DNA of 64,000 nt from Ptiloglossa arizonensis (taxonomy: Eukaryota; Arthropoda; Insecta; Hymenoptera; Colletidae): assembly GCF_051014685.1 (NCBI RefSeq), contig NW_027478767.1:62001-126000 (forward strand). Direction: 5' to 3'. Of the stretch, positions 9,546-21,701 are shown one piece after another (position 1 is the first letter of the stretch; each line of letters begins with the position of its first letter). Both the position numbers and the translations under genes were made by a program. The notes under the pieces were generated by a model. It made no database searches, was not told the DNA's origin, and saw only the letters and a list, made by a program, of their open reading frames with translations.

Positions 9546-11326
9546 TATTCGTTTCGAGCATCAGAACTGCGAAAATTTTTGAGTTTCTCAAGCGTTTCTT
9601 ACATCCAAACTGCCATATCTTGCGAACGGATTCACCAATCCGCAAAATTTCTGTTGCATTTGAAAGTAGAAACTCGCCCGCTTACAACGGTATGCGCACT
9701 TTTCCCCTGGGCCGTTCTAGTTATTCGTTTCGAGCATCAGAACTGCGAAAATTTTGAGTTTCTCAAGCGTTTCTTACATCCAAACTGCCATATCTTGCGA
9801 ACGGATTCACCGATCCGCAAAATTTCTGTTGCATCTGAAAGTAGAAACTCGCCCGATTACAACGGTATGCCCACTTTTCCCCTAGGCCGTTCTAGTTATT
9901 CGTTTCGAGCATCAGAACTGCGAAAATTTTGAGTTTCTCAAGCGTTTCTTACCTCCAAACTGCCATATCTCGCGAACGCATTGACCAATCCGCAAAATTT
10001 CTGTTGCATTTGAAAGTAGAAACTCGCCCGATTACAACGGTATGGGCACTTTTCCCCTGGGCCGTTCTAGTTATTCGTTTCGAGCATCAGAACTGCGAAA
10101 ATTTTGAGTTTCTAAAGCGTTTCTTACATCCAAACGGCCATATCTCGCGAACGGATTGACCAATCCGCAAAATTTCTGTTGCATCTGAAAGTAGAAACTC
10201 GCCCGATTACAACGGTATGCGTACTTTTCCCCTAGGCCGTTCTAGTTATTCGTTTCGAGAATCAGAACTGCGAAAACTTTGAGTTTCTCAAGCGTTTCTT
10301 ACATCCAAACTGCCATATTTTGCGAACGGATTCACCAATCCGCAAAATTTCTGTTGCATCTGAAAGTAGAAACTCGCCCGATTACAACGGTATGCGTACT
10401 TTTCCCCTAGGCCGTTCTAGTTATTCGTTCCGAGCATCAGAACTGCGAAAATTTTGAGTTTCTCAAGCGTTTCTTATCTCCAAACTGCCATATCTCGCGA
10501 ACGGATTGACCAATCCGCAAAATTTCTGTTGCATCTGAAAGTAGAAACTCGCCCGATTACAACGGTATGCGTTCTTCTCCCCTAGGCCGTTCTAGTCATT
10601 CGTTTCTAGCATCAGAACTGCGAAAATTTTGAGTTTCTCAAGCGTTTCTTACATCCAAACTGCCATATCTCGCGAGCGGATTGACCAATCCGCAAAATTT
10701 CTGTTGCATCTGAAAGTAGAGACTCTCTCGATTACAACGGTATGCGCACTTTTCCCCTGGGCCGTTCTAGTTATTCGTTTCGAGCATCAGAACTGCGAAA
10801 ATTTTGAGTTTCTAAAGCGTTTCTTATCTCCAAACTGCCATATCTCGCGAACGGGATGATCAATCCGCAAAATTTCTGTTGCATCTGAAAGTAGAAACTC
10901 GCCCGATTACAACGGTGGGTGTAGTTTTCCCCTAGGCCGTTCTAGTTATTCGTTTCGAGAATCAGAACTGCGAAAACTTTGAGTTTCTCAAGCGTTTCTT
11001 ACATCCAAACTGCCATATTTTGCGAACGGATTCACCAATCCGCAAAATTTCTGTTGCATCTGAAAGTAGAAACTCGCCCGATTACAACGGTATGCGTACT
11101 TTTCCCCTAGGCCGTTCTAGTTATTCGTTTCGAGCATCAGAACTGCGAAAATTTTGAGTTTCTCAAGCGTTTCTTACCTCCAAACTGCCATATCTCGCGA
11201 ACGCATTGACCAATCCGCAAAATTTCTGTTGCATTTGAAAGTAGAAACTCGCCCGATTACAACGGTATGCGCACTTTTCCCCTGGGCCGTTCTGGTTATT
11301 CGTTTCGAGCTTCAGAACTGCGAAAA
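9546..11326 (+). repeat. Transition region with TTCACC monomers and the TGGGTGTAG cassette
   Basis: There is no gene here. An extra T (GAAAATTTTTGAG, about 9576) shifts the phase by +1. Monomers 9627 and 9802 carry the CGGATTCACC form. From about 10502 a recurring module begins: TATGCGTTCTTCT with TAGTCATTCG, then CTCTCGATTACAACGG, then GGGATGATC with TGGGTGTAG and GAGAATCAG, then TTCACC. This module recurs near 15225, 20827, 25377, 36927 and 41652. Confidence 0.75.
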
Positions 11327-12251
11327 TGTTGAGTTTCTAAAGCGTTTCTTACATCCAAACTGCCATATCTCGCGAACGGATTGACCAATCCGCAAAATTT
11401 CTGTTGCATCTGAAAGTAGAAACTCGCCCGATTACAACGGTATGCGTTCTTCTCCCCTAGGCCGTTCTAGTCATTCGTTTCGAGCATCAGAACTGCGAAA
11501 ATTTTGAGTTTCTCAAGCGTTTCTTACCTCCAAACTGCCATATCTCGCGAGCGGATTGACCAATCCGCAAAATTTCTGTTGCATCTGAAAGTAGAGACTC
11601 TCTCGATTACAGCGGTATGTGTAGTTTTCCACTAGGCCGTTCCAGTTATTCGTTTCGAGCATCAGAACTGCGACAATTTTGAGTTTCTCAAGCGTTTCTT
11701 ACATCCAAACTGCCATATCTCGCGAACGGATTGACCGATCCGCAAAATTTCTGTTGCATCTGAAAATGGAAACTCGCCCGATTACAACGGTAGTTGTAGT
11801 TTTCGCCTAGGCCGTTCTAGTTATTCGTTTCGAGCATCAGAACTGCGAAAATTTAGAGTTTCTCAAGCGCTTCTTACATCCAAACTGCCATATCTCGCGA
11901 ACGGATTGACCAATCCGCAAAATTTCTGTTGCATCTGAAAGTGGAAACTCGCCCGATTACAACGCTAGTTGTAGTTTTCCCCTAGGCCGTCCTAGTTATT
12001 CGTTTCGAGGATCAGAACTGCGAGAATTTTGAGTTTCTCAAGCGTTTCTTACATCCAAACTGCCATATCTCGCGAACGGATTGACCAATCCGCAAAATTT
12101 CTGTTGCATCTGAAAATAGAAACTCGCCCGATTACAACGGTATGCGTACTTTTCCCCTAGGCCGTTCTAGTTATTCGTGTCGAGCATCAGAACTGCGAAA
12201 AGTTTGAGTTTCTCAAGCGTTTCTTACCTCCAAACTGCCATATCTCGCGAA
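11327..12251 (+). repeat. 925-bp block, copy 2 (paralogue of 3276-4200)
   Basis: It has the same variant order as 3276-4200 at +8051 bp. It continues into monomers 12252, 12427 and 12602, which are the unfused ancestors of the chimeric monomer at 23802. Confidence 0.8.
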
Positions 12252-13374
12252 CGGATTGACCAATCCGCAAAATTTCTGTTGCATCTGAAAGTAGAAACTC
12301 GCCCGATTACAACGGTATGCGTACTTTTCCCGTAGGCCGTTCTAGTTACTCGTTTCGAGCATCAGAACTGCGAAAATTTTGAGTTTCTCAAGCGTTTCTT
12401 ATCTCCAAACTGCCATATCTCGCGAACGGATTGATCAATCCGCAAAACTTCTGTTGCATCTGAAAGTGGAAACTCGCCCGCTTACAACGGTAGTTGTAGT
12501 TTTCCCATAGGCCGTTCTAGTTATTCGTTTCGAGCATCAGAACTGCGAAAATTTTGAGTTTCTCAAGCGTTTCTTACCTCCAAACTGCCATATCTCGCGA
12601 ACGGATTGACCAATCCGCAAAATTTCTGTTGCATTTGAAAGTAGGAACTCGCCCGATTTCAACGGTATGCGCACTTTTCCCCTGGGCCGTTCTAGTTATT
12701 CGTTTCGAGCACAAGAACTGCGAGAATTTTGAGTTTCTAAAGCGTTTCTTATCTCCAAACTGCCATATCTCGCGAACGGTTTGATCAATCCGCAAAATTT
12801 CTGTTGCATCTGAAAGTAGAAACTCGCCCGATTACAACGGTATGCGCACTTTTCCCCTAGGCCGTTCTTGTTATTCGTTTCGAGCACCAGAACTGCGAAA
12901 ATTTTGAGTTTCTCAAGCGTTTCTTACCTCCAAACTGCCATATTTGGCGAACGGATTGATCAATCCGCAAAATTTCTGTTGCATCTGAAAGTAGAAACTC
13001 GCCCGATTACAACGGTATGCGCACTGTTCCCCTAGGCCGTTCTAGTTATTCGTTTCGAGCATCAGAACTGCGAAAATTTTGAGTTTCTCAAGCGTTTCTT
13101 ACATCCAAACTGCCATATCTTGCGAACGGATTCACCAATCCGCAAAATTTCTGTTGCATTTGAAAGTAGAAACTCGCCCGATTACAACGGTATGCGCACT
13201 TTTCCCCTGGGCCGTTCTAGTTATTCGTTTCGAGCATCAGAACTGCGAAAATTTTGAGTTTCTCAAGCGTTTCTTACATCCAAACTGCCATATCTTGCGA
13301 ACGGATTCACCGATCCGCAAAATTTCTGTTGCATCTGAAAGTAGAAACTCGCCCGATTACAACGGTATGCCCAC
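12252..13374 (+). repeat. Satellite monomers leading into the TTCACC-rich region
   Basis: Monomer 12427 has AACTTCTG, GCTTACAACGG and CCCATAGG; 12602 has GTAGGAACTCG, GATTTCAACGG and CACAAGAACTG; 12777 starts CGGTTTGATC; then a GATC monomer with CACTGTTCC and two TTCACC monomers. These serve as the reference arrangement for the rearranged copies at 23.8-24.6 and 39.9-40.7 kb. No gene or foreign sequence is seen. Confidence 0.8.
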
Positions 13375-14652
13375 TTTTTCCCCTAGGCCGTTCTAGTTAT
13401 TCGTTTCCATCATCAGAACTGCGCAAATTTTGAGTTTCTCAAGCGTTCTTACATCCAAACTGCCATATCTCGCGAACGGATTGACCAATCCGCAAAATTT
13501 CTGTTGCATCTGAAAGTAGAAACTCGCCCGATTACAACGGTATACGTACTTTTCCCCAAGGCCGTTCTAGTTATTCGTTTCGAGCATCAGAACTGCGAAA
13601 ATTTTGAGTTTCTCAAGCGTTTCTTACCTCCAAACTGCCATATCTCGCGAACGCATTGACCAATCCGCAAAATTTCTGTTGCATTTGAAAGTAGAAACTC
13701 GCCCGATTACAACGGTATGCGCACTTTTCCCCTAGGCCGTTCTAGTTATTCGTTTCGAGCATCAGAACTGCGAAAATTTTTGAGTTTATCAAGCGTTTCT
13801 TACATCCAAACTGCCATATCTTGCGAACGGATTCACCAATCCGCAAAATTTCTGTTGCATTTGAAAGTAGAAACTCGCCCGATTACAACGGTATGCGCAC
13901 TTTTCCCTGGGCCGTTCTAGTTATTCGTTTCGAGCATCAGAACTGCGAAAACTTTGAGTTTCTCAAGCGTTTCTTACATCCAAACTGCCATATCTTGCGA
14001 ACGGATTCACCGATCCGCAAAATTTCTGTTGCATCTGAAAGTAGAAACTCGCCCGATTACAACGGTATGCCCACTTTTCCCTAGGCCGTTCTAGTTATTC
14101 GTTTCCATCATCAGAACTGCGCAAATTTTGAGTTTCTCAAGCGTTTTCTTACATCCAAACTGCCATATCTCGCGAACGGATTGACCAATCCGCAAAATTT
14201 CTGTTGCATCTGAAAGTAGAAACTCGCCCGATTACAACGGTATGCGTACTTTTCCCCTAGGCCGTTCTAGTTATTCGTTTCGAGCATCAGAACTGCGAAA
14301 ATTTGAGTTTCTCAAGCGTTTCTTACCTCCAAACTGCCATATCTCGCGAACGCATTGACCAATCCGCAAAATTTCTGTTGCATTTGAAAGTAGAAACTCG
14401 CCCGATTACAACGGTATGCGCACTTTTTCCCCTGGGCCGTTCTAGTTATTCGTTTCGAGCATCAGAACTGCGAAAATTTTGAGTTTCTCAAGCGTTTCTT
14501 ACATCCAAACTGCCATATCTCGCGAACGGATTGACCAATCCCCAAAATTTCTGTTGCATCTGAAAATAGAAACTCTCCGATTACAACGGTATGCGTACTT
14601 TTCCCCTAGGCCGTTCTAGTTATTCGTTTCGAGCATCAGAACTGCGAAAATT
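13375..14652 (+). other. Cluster of single-base homopolymer indels in the array
   Basis: Nine private one-base length changes lie in under 1.3 kb: T+1 near 13375, T-1 near 13446, C-1 near 13905, C-1 near 14077, T+1 near 14142, T-1 near 14301, T+1 near 14423, a C-run loss near 14576, and T-1 near 14650. Nearly all fall in runs of three to five T or C. The related monomers at 17.9-20.3 kb lack all of them. Only the extra T near 13778 is shared with other copies. Consensus error in this stretch is the simplest explanation; a truly decayed patch is the alternative. Confidence 0.75.
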
Positions 14653-14659
14653 TGAGTTT

Positions 14660-15905
14660 CTCAAGCGTGTCATACATCCAAACTGCCATATCTCGCGAAT
14701 GGATTGACCGATCCGCAAAATTTCTGCTGCATCTGAAAGTAGAAACTCGCCCGATTACAACGGTGTGCGCACTTTTCCCCTAGGCCGTTCTAGTTATTCG
14801 TTTCGAGCATCAGAACTGCGAAAATTTTGAGTTTCTCAAGCGTTTCTTACCTCCAAACTGCCATATCTCGCGAACGGGTTGATCAATCCGCAAAATTTCT
14901 GTTGCATCTGAAAGTAGAAACTCGCCCGATTACAACGGTGGGTGTAGTTTTCCCCTAGGCCGTTCTAGTTATTCGTTTCGAGAATCAGAACTGCGAAAAC
15001 TTTGAGTTTCTCAAGCGTTTCTTACATCCAAACTGCCATATTTTGCGAACGGATTCACCAATCCGCAAAATTTCTGTTGCATCTGAAAGTAGAAACTCGC
15101 CCGATTACAACGGTATGCGTACTTTTCCCCTAGGCCGTTCTAGTTATTCGTTCCGAGCATCAGAACTGCGAAAATTTTGAGTTTCTCAAGCGTTTCTTAT
15201 CTCCAAACTGCCATATCTCGCGAACGGATTGACCAATCCGCAAAATTTCTGTTGCATCTGAAAGTAGAAACTCGCCCGATTACAACGGTATGCGTTCTTC
15301 TCCCCTAGGCCGTTCTAGTCATTCGTTTCGAGCATCAGAACTGCGAAAATTTTGAGTTTCTCAAGCGTTTCTTACATCCAAACTGCCATATCTCGCGAGC
15401 GGATTGACCAATCCGCAAAATTTCTGTTGCATCTGAAAGTAGAGACTCTCTCGATTACAACGGTATGCGCACTTTTCCCCTGGGCCGTTCTAGTTATTCG
15501 TTTCGAGCATCAGAACTGCGAAAATTTTGAGTTTCTAAAGCGTTTCTTATCTCCAAACTGCCATATCTCGCGAACGGGATGATCAATCCGCAAAATTTCT
15601 GTTGCATCTGAAAGTAGAAACTCGCCCGATTACAACGGTGGGTGTAGTTTTCCCCTAGGCAGTTCTAGTTATTCGTTTCGAGAATCAGAACTGCGAAAAC
15701 TTTGAGTTTCTCAAGCGTTTCTTACATCCAAACTGCCATATTTTGCGAACGGATTCACCAATCCGCAAAATTTCTGTTGCATCTGAAAGTAGAAACTCGC
15801 CCGATTACAACGGTATGCGTACTTTTCCCCTAGGCCGTTCTAGTTATTCGTTTCGAGCATCAGAACTGCGAAAATTTTGAGTTTCTCAAGCGTTTCTTAC
15901 CTCCA
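14660..15905 (+). repeat. 1.25-kb block also found at 20262 and 36362
   Basis: It starts at the unusual GTGTCATACATCC form, followed by TGGATTGACCGATCC with CTGCTGCATC and GTGTGCGCAC, then the TGGGTGTAG, TTCACC, TATGCGTTCTTCT and CTCTCGATTAC monomers. The same order is present 5602 bp and 21702 bp to the right. The match ends where this copy turns into a TTTGG/GATC monomer. Confidence 0.75.
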
Positions 15906-17849
15906 AACTGCCATATTTGGCGAACGGATTGATCAATCCGCAAAATTTCTGTTGCATCTGAAAGTAGAAACTCGCCCGATTACAACGGTATGCGCACTGT
16001 TCCCCTAGGCCGTTCTAGTTATTCGTTTCGAGCATCAGAACTGCGAAAATTTTGAGTTTATCAAGCGTTTCTTACATCCAAACTGCCATATCTTGCGAAC
16101 GGATTCACCAATCCGCAAAATTTCTGTTGCATTTGAAAGTAGAAACTCGCCCGATTGCAACGGTATGCGCACTTTTCCCCTGGGCCGTTCTAGTTATTCG
16201 TTTCGAGCATCAGAACTGCGAAAATTTTGAGTTTCTCAAGCGTTTCTTACATCCAAACTGCCATATCTTGCGAACGGATTCACCGATCCGCAAAATTTCT
16301 GTTGCATCTGAAAGTAGAAACTCGCCCGATTACAACGGTATGCCCACTTTTCCCCTAGGCCGTTCTAGTTATTCGTTTCCATCATCAGAACTGCGCAAAT
16401 TTTGAGTTTCTCAAGCGTTTCTTACATCCAAACTGCCATATCTCGCGAACGGATTGACCAATCCGCAAAATTTCTGTTGCATCTGAAAGTAGAAACTCGC
16501 CCGATTACAACGGTATGCGTACTTTTCCCCTAGGCCGTTCTAGTTATTCGTTTCGAGCATCAGAACTGCGAAAATTTTGAGTTTCTCAAGCGTTTCTTAC
16601 CTCCAAACTGCCATATTTGGCGAACGGATTGATCAATCCGCAAAATTTCTGTTGCATCTGAAAGTAGAAACTTGCCCGATTACAACGGTATGCGCACTGT
16701 TCCCCTAGGCCGTTCTAGTTATTCGTTTCGAGCATCAGAACTGCGAAAATTTTGAGTTTCTCAAGCGTTTCTTACATCCAAACTGCCATATCTTGCGAAC
16801 GGATTCACCAATCCGCAAAATTTCTGTTGCATTTGAAAGTAGAAACTCGCCCGATTACAACGGTATGCGCACTTTTCCCCTGGGCCGTTCTAGTTATTCG
16901 TTTCGAGCATCAGAACTGCGAAAATTTTGAGTTTCTAAAGCGTTTCTTATCTCCAAACTGCCATATCTCGCGAACGGGATGATCAATCCGCAAAATTTCT
17001 GTTGCATCTGAAAGTAGAAACTCGCCCGATTACAACGGTGGGTGTAGTTTTCCCCTAGGCCGTTCTAGTTATTCGTTTCGAGAATCAGAACTGCGAAAAC
17101 TTTGAGTTTCTCAAGCGTTTCTTACATCCAAACTGCCATATTTTGCGAACGGATTCACCAATCCGCAAAATTTCTGTTGCATCTGAAAGTAGAAACTCGC
17201 CCGATTACAACGGTATGCGTACTTTTCCCCTAGGCCGTTCTAGTTATTCGTTTCGAGCATCAGAACTGCGAAAATTTTGAGTTTCTCAAGCGTTTCTTAC
17301 CTCCAAACTGCCATATTTGGCGAACGGATTGATCAATCCGCAAAATTTCTGTTGCATCTGAAAGTAGAAACTCGCCCGATTACAACGGTATGCGCACTGT
17401 TCCCCTAGGCCGTTCTAGTTATTCGTTTCGAGCATCAGAACTGCGAAAATTTTGAGTTTCTCAAGCGTTTCTTACATCCAAACTGCCATATCTTGCAAAC
17501 GGATTCACCAATCCGCAAAATTTCTGTTGCATTTGAAAGTAGAAACTCGCCCGATTACAACGGTATGCGCACTTTTCCCCTGGGCCGTTCTAGTTATTCG
17601 TTTCGAGCATCAGAACTGCGAAAATTTTGAGTTTCTCAAGCGTTTCTTACATCCAAACTGCCATATCTTGCGAACGGATTCACCGATCCGCAAAATTTCT
17701 GTTGCATCTGAAAGTAGAAACTCGCCCGATTACAACGGTATGCCCACTTTTCCCCTAGGCCGTTCTAGTTATTCGTTTCCATCATCAGAACTGCGCAAAT
17801 TTTGAGTTTCTCAAGCGTTTCTTACATCCAAACTGCCATATCTCGCGAA
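15575..17849 (+). repeat. Nested 700/1400-bp higher-order repeat
   Basis: Monomers 15575, 15750, 15925, 16100 and 16275 match 16975, 17150, 17325, 17500 and 17675 in order, an offset of 1400 bp. Within this, monomers 15925 and 16100 (CACTGTTCC, then TTCACC with CATTTG) occur a third time at 16625 and 16800, an offset of 700 bp. Differences between copies are single bases such as GATTGCAACGG versus GATTACAACGG and TTTATCAAG versus TTTCTCAAG. Confidence 0.85.
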
Positions 17850-19601
17850 CGGATTGACCAATCCGCAAAATTTCTGTTGCATCTGAAAGTAGAAACTCGC
17901 CCGATTACAACGGTATGCGTACTTTTCCCCAAGGCCGTTCTAGTTATTCGTTTCGAGCATCAGAACTGCGAAAATTTTGAGTTTCTCAAGCGTTTCTTAC
18001 CTCCAAACTGCCATATCTCGCGAACGCATTGACCAATCCGCAAAATTTCTGTTGCATTTGAAAGTAGAAACTCGCCCGATTACAACGGTATGCGCACTTT
18101 TCCCCTAGGCCGTTCTAGTTATTCGTTTCGAGCATCAGAACTGCGAAAATTTTTGAGTTTATCAAGCGTTTCTTACATCCAAACTGCCATACCTTGCGAA
18201 CGGATTCACCAATCCGCAAAATTTCTGTTGCATTTGAAAGTAGAAACTCGCCCGATTACAACGGTATGCGCACTTTTCCCCTGGGCCGTTCTAGTTATTC
18301 GTTTCGAGCATCAGAACTGCGAAAATTTTGAGTTTCTCAAGCGTTTCTTACATCCAAACTGCCATATCTTGCGAACGGATTCACCGATCCGCAAAATTTC
18401 TGTTGCATCTGAAAGTAGAAACTCGCCCGATTACAACGGTATGCCCACTTTTCCCCTAGGCCGTTCTAGTTATTCGTTTCCATCATCAGAACTGCGCAAA
18501 TTTTGAGTTTCTCAAGCGTTTCTTACATCCAAACTGCCATATCTCGCGAACGGATTGACCAATCCGCAAAATTTCTGTTGCATCTGAAAGTAGAAACTCG
18601 CCCGATTACAACGGTATGCGTACTTTTCCCCAAGGCCGTTCTAGTTATTCGTTTCCATCATCAGAACTGCGCAAATTTTGAGTTTCTCAAGCGTTTCTTA
18701 CATCCAAACTGCCATATCTCGCGAACGGATTGACCAATCCGCAAAATTTCTGTTGCATCTGAAAGTAGAAACTCGCCCGATTACAACGGTATGCGTACTT
18801 TTCCCCAAGGCCGTTCTAGTTATTCGTTTCGAGCATCAGAACTGCGAAAATTTTGAGTTTCTCAAGCGTTTCTTACCTCCAAACTGCCATATCTCGCGAA
18901 CGCATTGACCAATCCGCAAAATTTCTGTTGCATTTGAAAGTAGAAACTCGCCCGATTACAACGGTATGCGCACTTTTCCCCTAGGCCGTTCTAGTTATTC
19001 GTTTCGAGCATCAGAACTGCGAAAATTTTTGAGTTTATCAAGCGTTTCTTACATCCAAACTGCCATATCTTGCGAACGGATTCACCAATCCGCAAAATTT
19101 CTGTTGCATTTGAAAGTAGAAACTCGCCCGATTACAACGGTATGCGCACTTTTCCCCTGGGCCGTTCTAGTTATTCGTTTCGAGCATCAGAACTGCGAAA
19201 ATTTTGAGTTTCTCAAGCGTTTCTTACATCCAAACTGCCATATCTTGCGAACGGATTCACCGATCCGCAAAATTTCTGTTGCATCTGAAAGTAGAAACTC
19301 GCCCGATTACAACGGTATGCCCACTTTTCCCCTAGGCCGTTCTAGTTATTCGTTTCCATCATCAGAACTGCGCAAATTTTGAGTTTCTCAAGCGTTTCTT
19401 ACATCCAAACTGCCATATCTCGCGAACGGATTGACCAATCCGCAAAATTTCTGTTGCATCTGAAAGTAGAAACTCGCCCGATTACAACGGTATGCGTACT
19501 TTTCCCCAAGGCCGTTCTAGTTATTCGTTTCGAGCATCAGAACTGCGAAAATTTTGAGTATCTCAAGCGTTTCTTACCTCCAAACTGCCATATCTCGCGA
19601 A
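17850..19601 (+). repeat. 876-bp pentamer tandem duplication
   Basis: Copy 1 (17850-18725) and copy 2 (18726-19601) have the same variant order: CCCCAAGG; GCATTGACC with GAAAATTTTTGAG; TTCACC with CATTTG; TTCACCGATCC with TATGCCCAC and TTTCCATCATC; CCCCAAGG. The unit is 876 rather than 875 bp because each copy includes the extra T (about 18148 and 19024). Monomer 18551-18725 is chimeric: CCCCAAGG at the left and TTTCCATCATC at the right. Confidence 0.88.
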
Positions 19602-20261
19602 CGCATTGACCAATCCGCAAAATTTCTGTTGCATTTGAAAGTAGAAACTCGCCCGATTACAACGGTATGCGCACTTTTCCCCTGGGCCGTTCTAGTTATT
19701 CGTTTCGAGCATCAGAACTGCGAAAATTTTGAGTTTCTAAAGCGTTTCTTACATCCAAACGGCCATATCTCGCGAACGGATTGACCAATCCGCAAAATTT
19801 CTGTTGCATCTGAAAGTAGAAACTCGCCCGATTACAACGGTATGCGTACTTTTCCCCTAGGCCGTTCTAGTTATTCGTTTCGAGCATCAGAACTGCGAAA
19901 ATTTTGAGTTTCTCAAGCGTTTCTTACCTCCAAACTGCCATATCTCGCGAACGCATTGGCCAATCCGCAAAATTTCTGTTGCATTTGAAAGTAGAAACTC
20001 GCCCGATTACAACGGTATGCGCACTTTTCCCCTGGGCCGTTCTAGTTATTCGTTTCGAGCATCAGAACTGCGAAGATTTTGAGTTTCTCAAGCGTTTCTT
20101 ACATCCAAACTGCCATATCTCGCGAACGGATTGACCAATCCGCAAAATTTCTGTTGCATCTGAAAATAGAAACTCTCCCGATTACAACGGTATGCGTACT
20201 TTTCCCCTAGGCCGTTCTAGTTATTCGTTTCGAGCATCAGAACTGCGAAAATTTTGAGTTT
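19602..20261 (+). repeat. Satellite monomers between the pentamer pair and the 4.4-kb block
   Basis: There are GCATTGACC/CATTTG/CCTGGG monomers at 19602 and 19952, with AAACGGCC near 19760 and a private CGAAGATTTTG near 20072, then an ACTCTCCCG monomer near 20170. No gene is seen. Confidence 0.75.
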
Positions 20262-21701
20262 CTCAAGCGTGTCATACATCCAAACTGCCATATCTCGCGA
20301 ATGGATTGACCGATCCGCAAAATTTCTGCTGCATCTGAAAGTAGAAACTCGCCCGATTACAACGGTGTGCGCACTTTTCCCCTAGGCCGTTCTAGTTATT
20401 CGTTTCGAGCATCAGAACTGCGAAAATTTTGAGTTTCTCGAGCGTTTCTTACCTCCAAACTGCCATATCTCGCGAACGGGTTGATCAATCCGCAAAATTT
20501 CTGTTGCATCTGAAAGTAGAAACTCGCCCGATTACAACGGTGGGTGTAGTTTTCCCCTAGGCCGTTCTAGTTATTCGTTTCGAGAATCAGAACTGCGAAA
20601 ACTTTGAGTTTCTCAAGCGTTTCTTACATCCAAACTGCCATATTTTGCGAACGGATTCACCAATCCGCAAAATTTCTGTTGCATCTGAAAGTAGAAACTC
20701 GCCCGATTACAACGGTATGCGTACTTTTCCCCTAGGCCGTTCTAGTTATTCGTTCCGAGCATCAGAACTGCGAAAATTTTGAGTTTCTCAAGCGTTTCTT
20801 ATCTCCAAACTGCCATATCTCGCGAACGGATTGACCAATCCGCAAAATTTCTGTTGCATCTGAAAGTAGAAACTCGCCCGATTACAACGGTATGCGTTCT
20901 TCTCCCCTAGGCCGTTCTAGTCATTCGTTTCGAGCATCAGAACTGCGAAAATTTTGAGTTTCTCAAGCGTTTCTTACATCCAAACTGCCATATCTCGCGA
21001 GCGGATTGACCAATCCGCAAAATTTCTGTTGCATCTGAAAGTAGAGACTCTCTCGATTACAACGGTATGCGCACTTTTCCCCTGGGCCGTTCTAGTTATT
21101 CGTTTCGAGCATCAGAACTGCGAAAATTTTGAGTTTCTAAAGCGTTTCTTATCTCCAAACTGCCATATCTCGCGAACGGGATGATCAATCCGCAAAATTT
21201 CTGTTGCATCTGAAAGTAGAAACTCGCCCGATTACAACGGTGGGTGTAGTTTTCCCCTAGGCCGTTCTAGTTATTCGTTTCGAGAATCAGAACTGCGAAA
21301 ACTTTGAGTTTCTCAAGCGTTTCTTACATCCAAACTGCCATATTTTGCGAACGGATTCACCAATCCGCAAAATTTCTGTTGCATCTGAAAGTAGAAACTC
21401 GCCCGATTACAACGGTATGCGTACTTTTCCCCTAGGCCGTTCTAGTTATTCGTTTCGAGCATCAGAACTGCGAAAATTTTGAGTTTCTCAAGCGTTTCTT
21501 ACCTCCAAACTGCCATATCTCGCGAACGCATTGACCAATCCGCAAAATTTCTGTTGCATTTGAAAGTAGAAACTCGCCCGATTACAACGGTATGCGCACT
21601 TTTCCCCTGGGCCGTTCTGGTTATTCGTTTCGAGCTTCAGAACTGCGAAAATGTTGAGTTTCTAAAGCGTTTCTTACATCCAAACTGCCATATCTCGCGA
21701 A

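Noticed and set aside
9516..9932. 138-codon plus-strand frame (and similar ones at 18090 and 18966)
   Set aside because: Open only because the TTCACC variant removes a stop; the protein would be the same satellite read in successive frames.
13375..14652. Boundary of a foreign insertion or mobile element, suggested by loss of phase
   Set aside because: All bases remain recognisable satellite; only single-base run-length changes occur, with no target duplication or non-satellite sequence.
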